From Deltaproteobacteria bacterium (GTDB taxonomy: Bacteria > Desulfobacterota > DSM-4660 > Desulfatiglandales > Desulfatiglandaceae), in assembly GCA_021737785.1 (NCBI GenBank), contig JAIPDI010000011.1, forward strand, positions 42,670-106,669: a stretch of 64,000 bases of DNA, in the 5' to 3' direction. Of this stretch, positions 18,369 through 26,200 are shown piece after piece (position 1 is the first letter of the stretch; each line of letters opens with the position of its first letter). A model generated the notes under the pieces. It made no database searches and was not told where the DNA came from. It saw nothing but the letters and a program-made list of their open reading frames with translations. The translations under genes and the position numbers were made by a program.

Positions 18369-19357
18369 TATTCCGCTTTCCATGCCACGATCTGAATGGA
18401 TGATCCCTCTCCCCTCTTGACGACCGAAGTCACCTCTCGGCTCATAGACTCGGTATCAGCCATCCCTGCAGATCTGATTTCAAAATAGTCGCTCGAGGTC
18501 TTGATCAGGTCGGGATCGATGGTTACATGGCCCATCCCCGGGATTTTTCGATACCATTCGGGATCGGTCATATCATTTTCTGTGTCTAAACGATAGGCCA
18601 TCATGTCATGTACCATCTCGGTGTCGATGTCGTCTGAAAGGGCGCGCAGGACCAGGGGACCGGCAGTATTGATATTGATTCTGCCGTCTCCGTAAACCGT
18701 CAGGCTGTCTGAGATGCCGGCACCGTCATCGGCGCTTCCAAAAAAAAGGTCGTCGGTCATCCCCTTGACATGGCGGAGCTGGCCCAGGGAGTCCATCGGT
18801 TTGTTCCAACAGGCATAGGGGTGTTCGAGGGACTGGTAATAACCGTTTTCCGCGCCGAACCGCGTCACCTCATGGTCTGCATCGATCCAGTCTTTTATCG
18901 CATCGATGAGATTTCCGACAGCTTCCGGTTCCAGCCCGAACCGTTCCAGGCCCAAGAATCTGGTAAGGAGCATTTTCCGGGGTTCATTGTATTCTCCATT
19001 TTCATTGACCAGCCGGTTGATGCATATTTTTCCCGAAAGATCGGATATCTCCACCTGAAAACGGCCCTGCTCAAACATCTCAACAGAATTGAGGGAAAGC
19101 TCTTTTGATCGCGCCCAGGCCTCCTGGAGGGAGTCCGAACTGCTGGAAGACGCATCTTCCGAGAGAACCGCCATGGCGCAATGTGTGCCGGACCGGGCAA
19201 TAAGACCGAGCCTGATGCCGTCACGGAGATTTGCGGATGAATACAGGCCAGCCCACATGGTCCGATTGAACTGGAGCGTTACCACGACGAGAAGGCTGAT
19301 GATTAGAATCGTGAGGATCAAGGCAAAGCCCCTGTTGTTATCGAGCATCGATGTCAT
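18368..19357 (-). CDS. gspK: Type II secretion minor pseudopilin GspK
   Basis: A 329-residue minor pseudopilin. The N-terminus has the prepilin site NNRG followed by FALILTILIISLLVVVTLQF; GspK proteins characteristically lack Glu at position +5, as here. The large globular domain includes KICINRLVNENGEYN and NINTAGPLVLRALSDDI, the latter typical of the helix-hairpin-helix region of GspK. GspK is believed to cap the pseudopilus tip with GspI and GspJ, whose genes are upstream. It overlaps gspL at its stop. Confidence 0.9.
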   Translation of the reverse strand: MTSMLDNNRGFALILTILIISLLVVVTLQFNRTMWAGLYSSANLRDGIRLGLIARSGTHCAMAVLSEDASSSSSDSLQEAWARSKELSLNSVEMFEQGRFQVEISDLSGKICINRLVNENGEYNEPRKMLLTRFLGLERFGLEPEAVGNLIDAIKDWIDADHEVTRFGAENGYYQSLEHPYACWNKPMDSLGQLRHVKGMTDDLFFGSADDGAGISDSLTVYGDGRININTAGPLVLRALSDDIDTEMVHDMMAYRLDTENDMTDPEWYRKIPGMGHVTIDPDLIKTSSDYFEIRSAGMADTESMSREVTSVVKRGEGSSIQIVAWKAE

Positions 19358-19611
19358 TGACTACCGGTTGGTGAATAAGTGCTTTCTGTTATTGTTGCCA
19401 TGCCTTCATCTCATGCGTTTGGAATCCAAGATCGGCATCTGAAATTCTTCGTGTGGTCATCGCATCGATCCGGTGCGGGCGCTACGGTGAGCCGTTATCT
19501 TTTCCGGCCGCAACCATTAAAACGGAGTGAAACTCAAGAGAACAGGACTGCCGGCGTTTTGTCGCCCTCAAGCGCCATATCAGACTGGCCCCGGTTCGAC
19601 CTGGGATCAGG

Positions 19612-20373
19612 CTATCCCCCCATCGGAATTGCCATGGCGGACATGAATCTGAAGGGCCGCTCCGGGTCCTTCCGGTTTGGGAATTCCATCAGGATCGACA
19701 CCCTCGAAGGGAGTCTTCCCTTTGAGGGGCCTTCATCCGAATCCCAGTTTTCGTGGGGTTCGCCTTCTGAATCGTAGTAGATGAAATCGATTGATGAAAG
19801 TCCTTTGCACAGGAGCAGCCCGCCGGTACCGGGCTCGGGCCTTTCACGGGTGGGCGATGTATCTGAGCGGTACAGGTCCAAAACATCCTTGTCAGTGCCT
19901 GTCTTCCCATAATAGGCGATTTCGGCAGATTCAGTGAGCGATTTTTTATCTGAAAAGGTCAGATGTGCAAGGGAGATAAACCGCAGCTCTCCGCAACGAA
20001 GACCTTCTATGTACTTTTTCTCTCCTTTAAAGAGAGAGGGTTCGGAGGTTTCCTCCCCTGTTTCCGAAGGCTGGAATGTTTCAGGAGAATAGGCCGATTC
20101 CAGATCCCCGGTGACCCGAGCCATGGCAATCCGGGCCATCTGGTATATGTCCTCCTGGGATTCGGTCTCATCAATAATGTTCAAGGTCCCTCTATACGCC
20201 GTAAGGACGGCAGAGATAATGAGGGCGAATAGGAATACGGCGATGAGGATCTCCAGAAGGGTGAATCCCCCTGCCGAGTTCGGGTTTTCTGCGGTTCCAA
20301 TTCTTTTCATATGCACACAAAAATACGGGTTGCCGGATTCCCGATACCGGTTACCGATGACGGGTCGGGCCAT
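19612..20373 (-). CDS. gspJ: Type II secretion minor pseudopilin GspJ
   Basis: A 253-residue minor pseudopilin. The prepilin site is AGG followed by FTLLEILIAVFLFALIISAV, with Glu at +5. The domain contains ITVRL-like strands and a C-terminal LEFPNRKDPERPF stretch. The leader would be long from the ATG at 20373, which has GAGG 5 nt upstream; a shorter leader from an ATG at 20310 (MKRIGTAENPNSAGG) is more usual for a pseudopilin but lacks a ribosome site. A 254-nt spacer without recognisable content separates it from gspK, unlike the tight packing elsewhere. Confidence 0.85.
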   Translation of the reverse strand: MARPVIGNRYRESGNPYFCVHMKRIGTAENPNSAGGFTLLEILIAVFLFALIISAVLTAYRGTLNIIDETESQEDIYQMARIAMARVTGDLESAYSPETFQPSETGEETSEPSLFKGEKKYIEGLRCGELRFISLAHLTFSDKKSLTESAEIAYYGKTGTDKDVLDLYRSDTSPTRERPEPGTGGLLLCKGLSSIDFIYYDSEGEPHENWDSDEGPSKGRLPSRVSILMEFPNRKDPERPFRFMSAMAIPMGG

Positions 20374-20469
20374 GGACGCCTCTTGCACCGAAGAATTTTT
20401 GGCCCATCCACTTCTTTAGACTGCAGAAGATCCCTTATCATCCCTTCTCAAAATTCAGGCAGTGGCCGC

Positions 20470-20931
20470 CTATGGAAAAAACCGGTACAACCTGAGTCGA
20501 TAGCGATAACGGTTGTCCGGTAAAAAACGGACCTCCAGATCGATTTGTTTGAGACGTTCCGAGATCTTACCTGCCCCTTCAAATGAGACGTTATCTATGG
20601 ACACCTGCCAGGCGTAATCAGGAAATTCATCACCGAAATTTCCGGAATCAGGGGCCAGGTCCTGATGATCCGTAATGGTTTCGATCTCGGCCATTTTCCC
20701 CTGGGCCAGGAGGCTGGCAGTGGTGTTGAATCGCGATTCGTTGGCCAGGAAGAGACCCTGCGACTGGGAGCCGAGAAGCGCCATGAGGGCAATCGAGATA
20801 ACGGCCAGGGCGATCATCACCTCCAGAAGGGTGAAGCCGGGTGAGCGCTGAAATTTGAGATTCGGCAGCGCACGACTCCCCCAATCCCCCAATCCCTGAA
20901 TCCCTGAATCTTTCAATTTCTCAACCCTCAA
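20470..20931 (-). CDS. gspI: Type II secretion minor pseudopilin GspI
   Basis: A 153-residue minor pseudopilin. The prepilin cleavage site is SPG followed by FTLLEVMIALAVISIALMAL, with Glu at +5, then the family motif ANESRFNTTASLLAQGKMAEIE. The leader of about 32 residues is unusually long. It was probably extended through the short-iteration tract that encodes GIQGLGDWG. The start overlaps the gspH stop. GspI, J and K form the tip complex that initiates the pseudopilus. Confidence 0.88.
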   Translation of the reverse strand: MRVEKLKDSGIQGLGDWGSRALPNLKFQRSPGFTLLEVMIALAVISIALMALLGSQSQGLFLANESRFNTTASLLAQGKMAEIETITDHQDLAPDSGNFGDEFPDYAWQVSIDNVSFEGAGKISERLKQIDLEVRFLPDNRYRYRLRLYRFFP

Positions 20932-21431
20932 TCAAACTCCACATATTTATCAAGGATGTTTATCTTGCTTATGAAAGGATTCAGCTCCAGGGTGATTTCC
21001 CTGCTGTCCTGCGAACGGAGGTGGACGGCCGACATCCGGGTATATCCCTTTGGCGTAAACAGGAGGGGGGCCTCTCCTTCGACGATCTTCCCTTCCCCCT
21101 TTATCCAGACATCCCGGATACGCACATTCCTGGGGAGGGAGGGCGCCTGTTCCCGGGCCAACGCCTGTTCCTCAAGGGTCATTGAGGCCCAGGTTGTCCA
21201 GCATTTATTGGAATTCAGATCCAAATGGAGCGTGTAGGCCTGTTGTTCCCGAACGGCCTCGTTTCTCAAATCGTGGATCATGCCGATCATCTTGCGGGCA
21301 ACGCTCTTCAGCGGGTCGTTGAGAAGGGCATTATTCAATCGGGGGGCAGCGAAGGTGAGGACGATGCCGATCATGACAATCACCACAACGAGTTCGATAA
21401 GGGTATACCCTTTGTTGCCGGGAAACATCAC
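20928..21431 (-). CDS. gspH: Type II secretion minor pseudopilin GspH
   Basis: A 167-residue minor pseudopilin with a short leader (MMFPGNKG) and the hydrophobic helix YTLIELVVVIVMIGIVL, Glu at +5. The GspH-type domain follows (RKMIGMIHDLRNEAVREQQ then YTLHLDLNSNKCW). It overlaps gspI by 4 nt, consistent with one transcript from gspF to gspC. Cleavage and methylation would need a PilD-type peptidase, not in the window. Confidence 0.88.
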   Translation of the reverse strand: MMFPGNKGYTLIELVVVIVMIGIVLTFAAPRLNNALLNDPLKSVARKMIGMIHDLRNEAVREQQAYTLHLDLNSNKCWTTWASMTLEEQALAREQAPSLPRNVRIRDVWIKGEGKIVEGEAPLLFTPKGYTRMSAVHLRSQDSREITLELNPFISKINILDKYVEFD

Positions 21432-21503
21432 CGGCCCTCCTCTGTAGAGGGGTTCTGGACGGTCATTCCGATATCCGCCCCCCGATCCCTTTTCTCCGCC
21501 CCA

Positions 21504-21947
21504 CTAATCCAGTTCCCAGCTATTTATATCCTTGTCCTTGCCTTCCCCACCCGGTTGCCCGTCGGCGCCAAATGAAGAAAGATCGTATTCCCCGTGGACG
21601 CCGGGGCTCAGATAGACATATTCATTGCCCCAGGGATCCCTGGGGACCTTTCCCTTTTCCAGATACCCCCCCTCGCGCCAGGCCCTTGGAAGTTCTCCCA
21701 CTGTGGGGGCCTCCACAAGGGCCTGAAGCCCCTGGTCGGTGGTAGGATACGACCCGCTATCCAGCTTGTATAGCCTGAGCGCGGTCTCTATGCTCTCGAT
21801 CTGTACCTGGGCCTTCATCTGCCTGGCCTCTTCGGGCCGTCCCATGATTCTGGGAATAATCAGACCTGCCAGAATTCCAAGAATTACGATGACCACCATC
21901 AGTTCAATCAAGGTAAAACCCGTGTTACCCCGTTTTTGCTCAAACAA
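21504..21947 (-). CDS. gspG: Type II secretion major pseudopilin GspG
   Basis: A 147-residue major pseudopilin. The leader MFEQKRGNTG precedes FTLIELMVVIVILGILAGLI. The family signature follows: ALRLYKLDSGSYPTTDQGLQALVE, GYLEKGKVPRDPWGNEYVY, and the calcium-binding loop region FGADGQPGGEGKDKDINSWELD cut in length here. All expected landmarks and the normal length are present. It builds the periplasmic pseudopilus that pushes substrates through the secretin. Confidence 0.95.
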   Translation of the reverse strand: MFEQKRGNTGFTLIELMVVIVILGILAGLIIPRIMGRPEEARQMKAQVQIESIETALRLYKLDSGSYPTTDQGLQALVEAPTVGELPRAWREGGYLEKGKVPRDPWGNEYVYLSPGVHGEYDLSSFGADGQPGGEGKDKDINSWELD

Positions 21948-22172
21948 TTTTTCCTCCCATCAGTGTCCGTGAATAACCAAGATGTCAATATCGATTGAGA
22001 TGCCGATGCAAAAGCGCTTTTTACATGGATCCAGGAATTCAGGAACTTAAAATGCCAAACACCTGCCGGTTGAAGTAAAGAAAGGGCTCAATATCCTTAC
22101 TTGCGAACAGCCGCCAAACACCGAACCTTATTCGCGTAACATTCAAGGATCTTCTATGATTGATGTAATGCC

Positions 22173-23399
22173 TCACCGTATCATCTGGTTCATCTCAAAG
22201 ATAGGAAGAAGGATGGAAATAACCACAAACCCTACGGTGACGCCCATAGCCAGAATCATGACCGGTTCGAGCATGGAGGTCATGGCGAGGGCTTGTGATT
22301 CCACTTCCCCTTCAAAAATATCGGCAATCTTGTTGAGCATCCCCTCCACTTCCCCGCTTTGCTCTCCTGCTGAGATCATCTGTATGGCGATAGGCGGGAA
22401 CCAACGACTCTTGGAAAGAGAAGCCGCAAGTCCCCTCCCTGACTGGATATCGTCTATGGCGTCATCGATAGCCTCGGCAATGCGCGTGTTGTTGACGATG
22501 TTTCTGACGATCCCGAGGGCGGAGAGAAGCGGGACACCGTTCTGAAGCAGGCTGCCCAATGTCCTGGAAAACCGCGCCATTGCGGATTTGGTATTGAGTG
22601 AACCGATCAAAGGGGCGCCCAGTTTGATCCGGTCCCACAGACGTCTTCCCCCGGGCGTCCGGATGAATCTTCTCATCAGTAAAAATCCGAATGCAACCCC
22701 ACCCGCCACCAGCCACCAGAAAGATTTGAAAAAACTGCTGACGCCGATGAGTATCAGGGTCGGAAGGGGGAGGACCTGATGCATGTCATCGAATATCTTG
22801 GTGATGTTGGGGACGATGAAAGTGATCAGGAAAAAAAGTACGAGGACTCCAATAAAGATCATGAATACCGGGTATGCCAAGGCCGCCTTAAGCCGTCCTC
22901 TCAGGGCCTGCTGATGCTCAGTCAATTCTGCCAAACGATGAAGAACCAGGTCGAGCGAACCGGATTCCTCCCCCGCCTTCACCATGTTGACATAGATCTC
23001 GGAAAAGATCTTCGGGTGCTGGGCCAATGAAACGGCCAGGCTGTTTCCTTCATTCACGGACTCTTTTGTCTGGGCCAGAATCTTCTTTAGAAGGGGGCTG
23101 GAAACCTGGGAGATGAGCGCGTCCAGGGAAGAGACCAGAGTGATTCCAGCACCCAGCAAAATGGCCAGCTGCCGGGTGGCGACAGAAATTTCTCCGGGCT
23201 TGACCCGTTTGAAAAAGGTTGAGACGGGCGAATATCCGGGTGCCTTTTCCTTAAGATCGCTCGATGTTTCTTTTAGTGCGATAGGGAAGACACCGGATCC
23301 CCTCAGCTTTTGGCGTGCCGCCATCGGGCTGTCGGCGTCGATGATTCCGCTCTTGTTTTTCCCTGTCCTGTCAAAGGCCTGATATTCGTAAACAGGCAT
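22173..23399 (-). CDS. gspF: Type II secretion platform protein GspF
   Basis: A 408-residue polytopic inner-membrane protein with two T2SSF domains. The N-terminus MPVYEYQAFDRTGKNKSGI is a hallmark. The first domain has ATRQLAILLGAGITLVSSLD and the second FSRTLGSLLQNGVPLLSAL. Membrane segments lie near 170-200, 220-245 and 375-400. It is the first gene of the run in this window. gspE, which usually precedes gspF, is missing upstream. Confidence 0.94.
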   Translation of the reverse strand: MPVYEYQAFDRTGKNKSGIIDADSPMAARQKLRGSGVFPIALKETSSDLKEKAPGYSPVSTFFKRVKPGEISVATRQLAILLGAGITLVSSLDALISQVSSPLLKKILAQTKESVNEGNSLAVSLAQHPKIFSEIYVNMVKAGEESGSLDLVLHRLAELTEHQQALRGRLKAALAYPVFMIFIGVLVLFFLITFIVPNITKIFDDMHQVLPLPTLILIGVSSFFKSFWWLVAGGVAFGFLLMRRFIRTPGGRRLWDRIKLGAPLIGSLNTKSAMARFSRTLGSLLQNGVPLLSALGIVRNIVNNTRIAEAIDDAIDDIQSGRGLAASLSKSRWFPPIAIQMISAGEQSGEVEGMLNKIADIFEGEVESQALAMTSMLEPVMILAMGVTVGFVVISILLPIFEMNQMIR

Positions 23400-23734
23400 G
23401 GTGTGATATAAGATTCCAGATATTGAATGGGTGCATGATGTTAATCTTCCACCGGACGAACATGGTAGCAGGTGGCCTTGTCGGTGTCAATCAGTCAGGC
23501 ATGACATCAGGAGAAATATATGCATGGCTTGCTGCAGATATGAATAAGGAATTGTGAGTTGCCTAAATCGAATCGAGGAATTTCAGGAATTGAGGAATTG
23601 ACATCAGTAAAAAACTGCGCAGCCCTGGAGCTTTGGGAAATGGTACGGGGATGATTTGTGGACGGAATTGGGAGAGTTGAGAAATTGCGGACTGATCACT
23701 TCCAGAATTCCTCAATCTCTCCGGTAACTTTCTT
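23400..23734. other. Spacer between gspF and the qrc operon
   Basis: It contains an AATTCC-type tract (23573-23602, GGAATTTCAGGAATTGAGGA) and no coding frame. The gspF promoter must lie here, but no clear -35/-10 pair was seen. Confidence 0.35.
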
Positions 23735-23896
23735 CTAATGGAAATGCCGTTCCCGCATGAACCCCAATGCCTGCAGCCCGGTCTTTATCACGGCAACGGT
23801 AATGCCGGCACCAATAATGCCCAGCGCAATGTAGAGAAGGCCGAAAAATATCAGATATTCAATGTTCCACTGCCATTCAAATGAAAACGGTGTCAT
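23735..23896 (-). CDS. Small single-span membrane protein of the qrc operon
   Basis: A 53-residue protein. It begins MTPFSFEWQWNIEYL, has one strongly hydrophobic helix (about 14-38, IFFGLLYIALGIIGAGITVAV), and ends with a basic, His-rich tail (MRERHFH). The ATG has AAGGAG 7 nt upstream. It begins 40 nt after the qrcD stop on the same strand, so it is probably co-transcribed. It could be a small accessory subunit of the Qrc complex or a stabilising membrane peptide. I know of no named family; the functional link is inference from position. Confidence 0.7.
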   Translation of the reverse strand: MTPFSFEWQWNIEYLIFFGLLYIALGIIGAGITVAVIKTGLQALGFMRERHFH

Positions 23897-23936
23897 GGTA
23901 TCGCTCCTTATAAGGGCCGGCCCTTATTCTGAGTTT

Positions 23937-25178
23937 TTATGATTCCGGGACGGGATTCAACTCCCTTTCCTTGGGAAACACGGGTAGGTACCTGTAAGCC
24001 AATGAGAAGACCAGGAAGCCGTATCCCACAACGGCCAGTCCGATGCCCCATTCCTGCCACGTGGGGAGATAACTCCAGAATCTGTCAAACGGCATGACAG
24101 GCACGGCCAGAGTGACAACAATAAACAGAAAGCGGTTCAATACGATTCCGGTGCAGGTCAACAAGGCGGCAAAAATGAGCCAGGCCTGGTTTTTCCTCCC
24201 CTGGGGGACCATGAGAATGATGGCGGGGAGAATACCGCAGAATACCATTTCCAGCACCACCAGCCACATGCCGTACGGCCCTTCTCTGAAAAAGCTTTCG
24301 AATGTCAGGCCCGCCCGCGGAACAATACCGTAGATCCAGCCTAAGTAATCAAATATTTTGAGTACAATATAGAGTGAAAGAAGCCATGCCGAGATCTTTG
24401 CCAGGAGCTGAATGGCGCTGTCAGGTACCAATTTTTTGCGGGTTAGGAATTCGGTCAACTTGGTGCAGAGGATGGTGAAGAGGGGACCGCAGGCAATGGC
24501 GGAAAGCACAAACAGAAAAAAGGTCCATGGCCAGATATAAAAGCCTTCCCTGGCGGCAAAGGGCCTGGCATACATGACGCCGAACATGCCGCCCAAAGAT
24601 CCTTGGTGAAAGAACGACAGAAAGGTGCCGGTTGCGGCGAAGACAGCCATGATTTCATGGAGGTTATGTCCGAACAGCCTGAGTTCCTTGATTTCTTCCA
24701 GCTTCCGGTTTTCCAGAATGATGGGGATGAATTCGATGGCCAAGACCATCAGATAGCAGGTGATGCAGAAAGACACCTCCACCAACATGGAGTGGATATT
24801 GGCATGCCAGAAGATGAACCATCCCCTGATCGGCTGGCCGATGTCGATCCCCAGCATGGCCATGGCGCCTGAATAACAGATGAAGCCGATGATCACCGCG
24901 GTGTTAATGATATTTTTCAATTCCTTTTTTCCGATGATATAGGTCAGAAATCCGGTAAAAAAGGCGCCTGCGCCAAGCGCGATCACGGCCAGATCAAATA
25001 CGATCCAGAGAGCAAATGCAAAGACATTGCTCATGTTTGTCTGGTTCAAGCCTTTCCAGAGACAGAGAAAGGCGGAGAGGCCGCCCCACGCCAAGAGGGC
25101 CAACCACGGCAGGGTCCAGAAGAAAAAGGCCCATGTCGAACATCTCTTAACTCCTTGCGGTAACAATGGGGAATCCAT
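23937..25178 (-). CDS. qrcD: Qrc complex membrane subunit QrcD (NrfD family)
   Basis: A 413-residue NrfD/PsrC-type integral membrane protein with about ten helices. In the Qrc complex it is the menaquinone-reducing membrane subunit. The start is set at the ATG at 25178 because GGAGG lies 7 nt upstream and the resulting N-terminus, MDSPLLPQGVKRCS, fits known QrcD proteins. Family landmarks include GLNQTNMSNVFAFALW, GAGAFFTGFLTYI and IGQPIRGWFIFWHANIHSML. The start lies 18 nt after the qrcC stop. Confidence 0.93.
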   Translation of the reverse strand: MDSPLLPQGVKRCSTWAFFFWTLPWLALLAWGGLSAFLCLWKGLNQTNMSNVFAFALWIVFDLAVIALGAGAFFTGFLTYIIGKKELKNIINTAVIIGFICYSGAMAMLGIDIGQPIRGWFIFWHANIHSMLVEVSFCITCYLMVLAIEFIPIILENRKLEEIKELRLFGHNLHEIMAVFAATGTFLSFFHQGSLGGMFGVMYARPFAAREGFYIWPWTFFLFVLSAIACGPLFTILCTKLTEFLTRKKLVPDSAIQLLAKISAWLLSLYIVLKIFDYLGWIYGIVPRAGLTFESFFREGPYGMWLVVLEMVFCGILPAIILMVPQGRKNQAWLIFAALLTCTGIVLNRFLFIVVTLAVPVMPFDRFWSYLPTWQEWGIGLAVVGYGFLVFSLAYRYLPVFPKERELNPVPES

Positions 25179-25196
25179 TACGCATCCTCCTGACAT

Positions 25197-26039
25197 CTAA
25201 AGACTAAACGTATCGCGTCCCGGCTTGGTGGACCAGTTTTGGTTTGCCCAGGTTTTATTGACCACGGGCTGGTATTCACCGGGCAGGAAGTTGTCGCCTA
25301 ATTTGCGGACCCAATCCCTGCTGGAAAGATAGTAGACCTTGGGTTCTGTACCGAGCCGTTCCAAGAGTCTGAAGGCGAACGGGTGCTTGCTGAGCTTGGA
25401 AACCTCGTGTTCGGGATTGTTAAGATCTCCGAAAGTGATGGCGTTGGCCGGACAGGCCTGGGTGCAGGCGGTCTGATACTCCTCTTCTTCAATCTCCCGC
25501 CTGTCTTCGGCATAGGCCTGCTCTTTTGCCCGCATCAGCCGGTGATGGCAGAACGTGCATTTTTCCACCACCCCCCGCATGCGGGGCGACACCTCAGGAG
25601 AGAGGTACCGTTCCAGGCCCTTGTCTTTTGGAAAATAGGTGTCCCACCAGTTAAAATATCTGACGCCGTAAGGGCACGCCGCCTGGCAGTACCGGCAACC
25701 GATACATCGGGTATATATCTGACTGACAATACCGGTGTGGGTGTCCAGTCTCGTAGCGGTCGACACACATACCGAAACACATGGGGGGTGGTGATCGCAT
25801 TGCATGCAGGGTCTGGGGAAATAGCTGACCTCGGAATCGGGGAACTCTTTTCCATTGGTAATCTTGTAAAGACGCATCCAGGTTATGGTGCGTTCCTTGT
25901 CTGACTGGTCCGGCCTTACGGAAACATTGTTTTCGGCCGCACAGGCAACCATGCATGTCCCACACCCGGTGCACTTGTCAAGATCGATGACCATGCCATA
26001 TTTTTGGTCGACTTTCCCCTGGTCATTTTCTTTTTTCAT
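25197..26039 (-). CDS. qrcC: Qrc complex iron-sulfur subunit QrcC
   Basis: A 280-residue periplasm-facing ferredoxin-like subunit of the DmsB/NrfC type. It carries cysteine sets for several [4Fe-4S] clusters: CTGCGTCMVAC (about 22-32), CMQCDHHPPCVSVC (about 78-91), CIGCRYCQAACP (about 112-123) and CTFCHHRLM with a later CTQACP. It passes electrons from QrcA/QrcB to the membrane subunit QrcD. It has no signal peptide of its own and probably travels with the Tat-targeted QrcB. It lies between qrcB and qrcD. Confidence 0.95.
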   Translation of the reverse strand: MKKENDQGKVDQKYGMVIDLDKCTGCGTCMVACAAENNVSVRPDQSDKERTITWMRLYKITNGKEFPDSEVSYFPRPCMQCDHHPPCVSVCVSTATRLDTHTGIVSQIYTRCIGCRYCQAACPYGVRYFNWWDTYFPKDKGLERYLSPEVSPRMRGVVEKCTFCHHRLMRAKEQAYAEDRREIEEEEYQTACTQACPANAITFGDLNNPEHEVSKLSKHPFAFRLLERLGTEPKVYYLSSRDWVRKLGDNFLPGEYQPVVNKTWANQNWSTKPGRDTFSL

Positions 26040-26200
26040 GAGTTACCTCACTCATATGAAACTTGAAACTCGAAATTTGGAATTGAAAGACGTCAACAAG
26101 ACTCGTATAAAACACGGAAATGAAATACGCCACGGATACCGAATATCCGGTACCTCTTGAAGACGGGATTTACCAAATCGGCTGTCCCCCGTATCCATCA
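26040..26200. other. Intra-operon spacer between qrcB and qrcC
   Basis: This 161-nt gap is long for the operon. Its upstream-facing part holds short iterations (GAAACTTGAAACTCGAAATT) like other simple tracts in the window. No terminator was seen. Confidence 0.4.

Noticed and set aside
17280..18395. A 371-codon plus-strand frame opposite gspL
   Set aside because: Shadow of gspL, no ribosome site, no recognisable domain.
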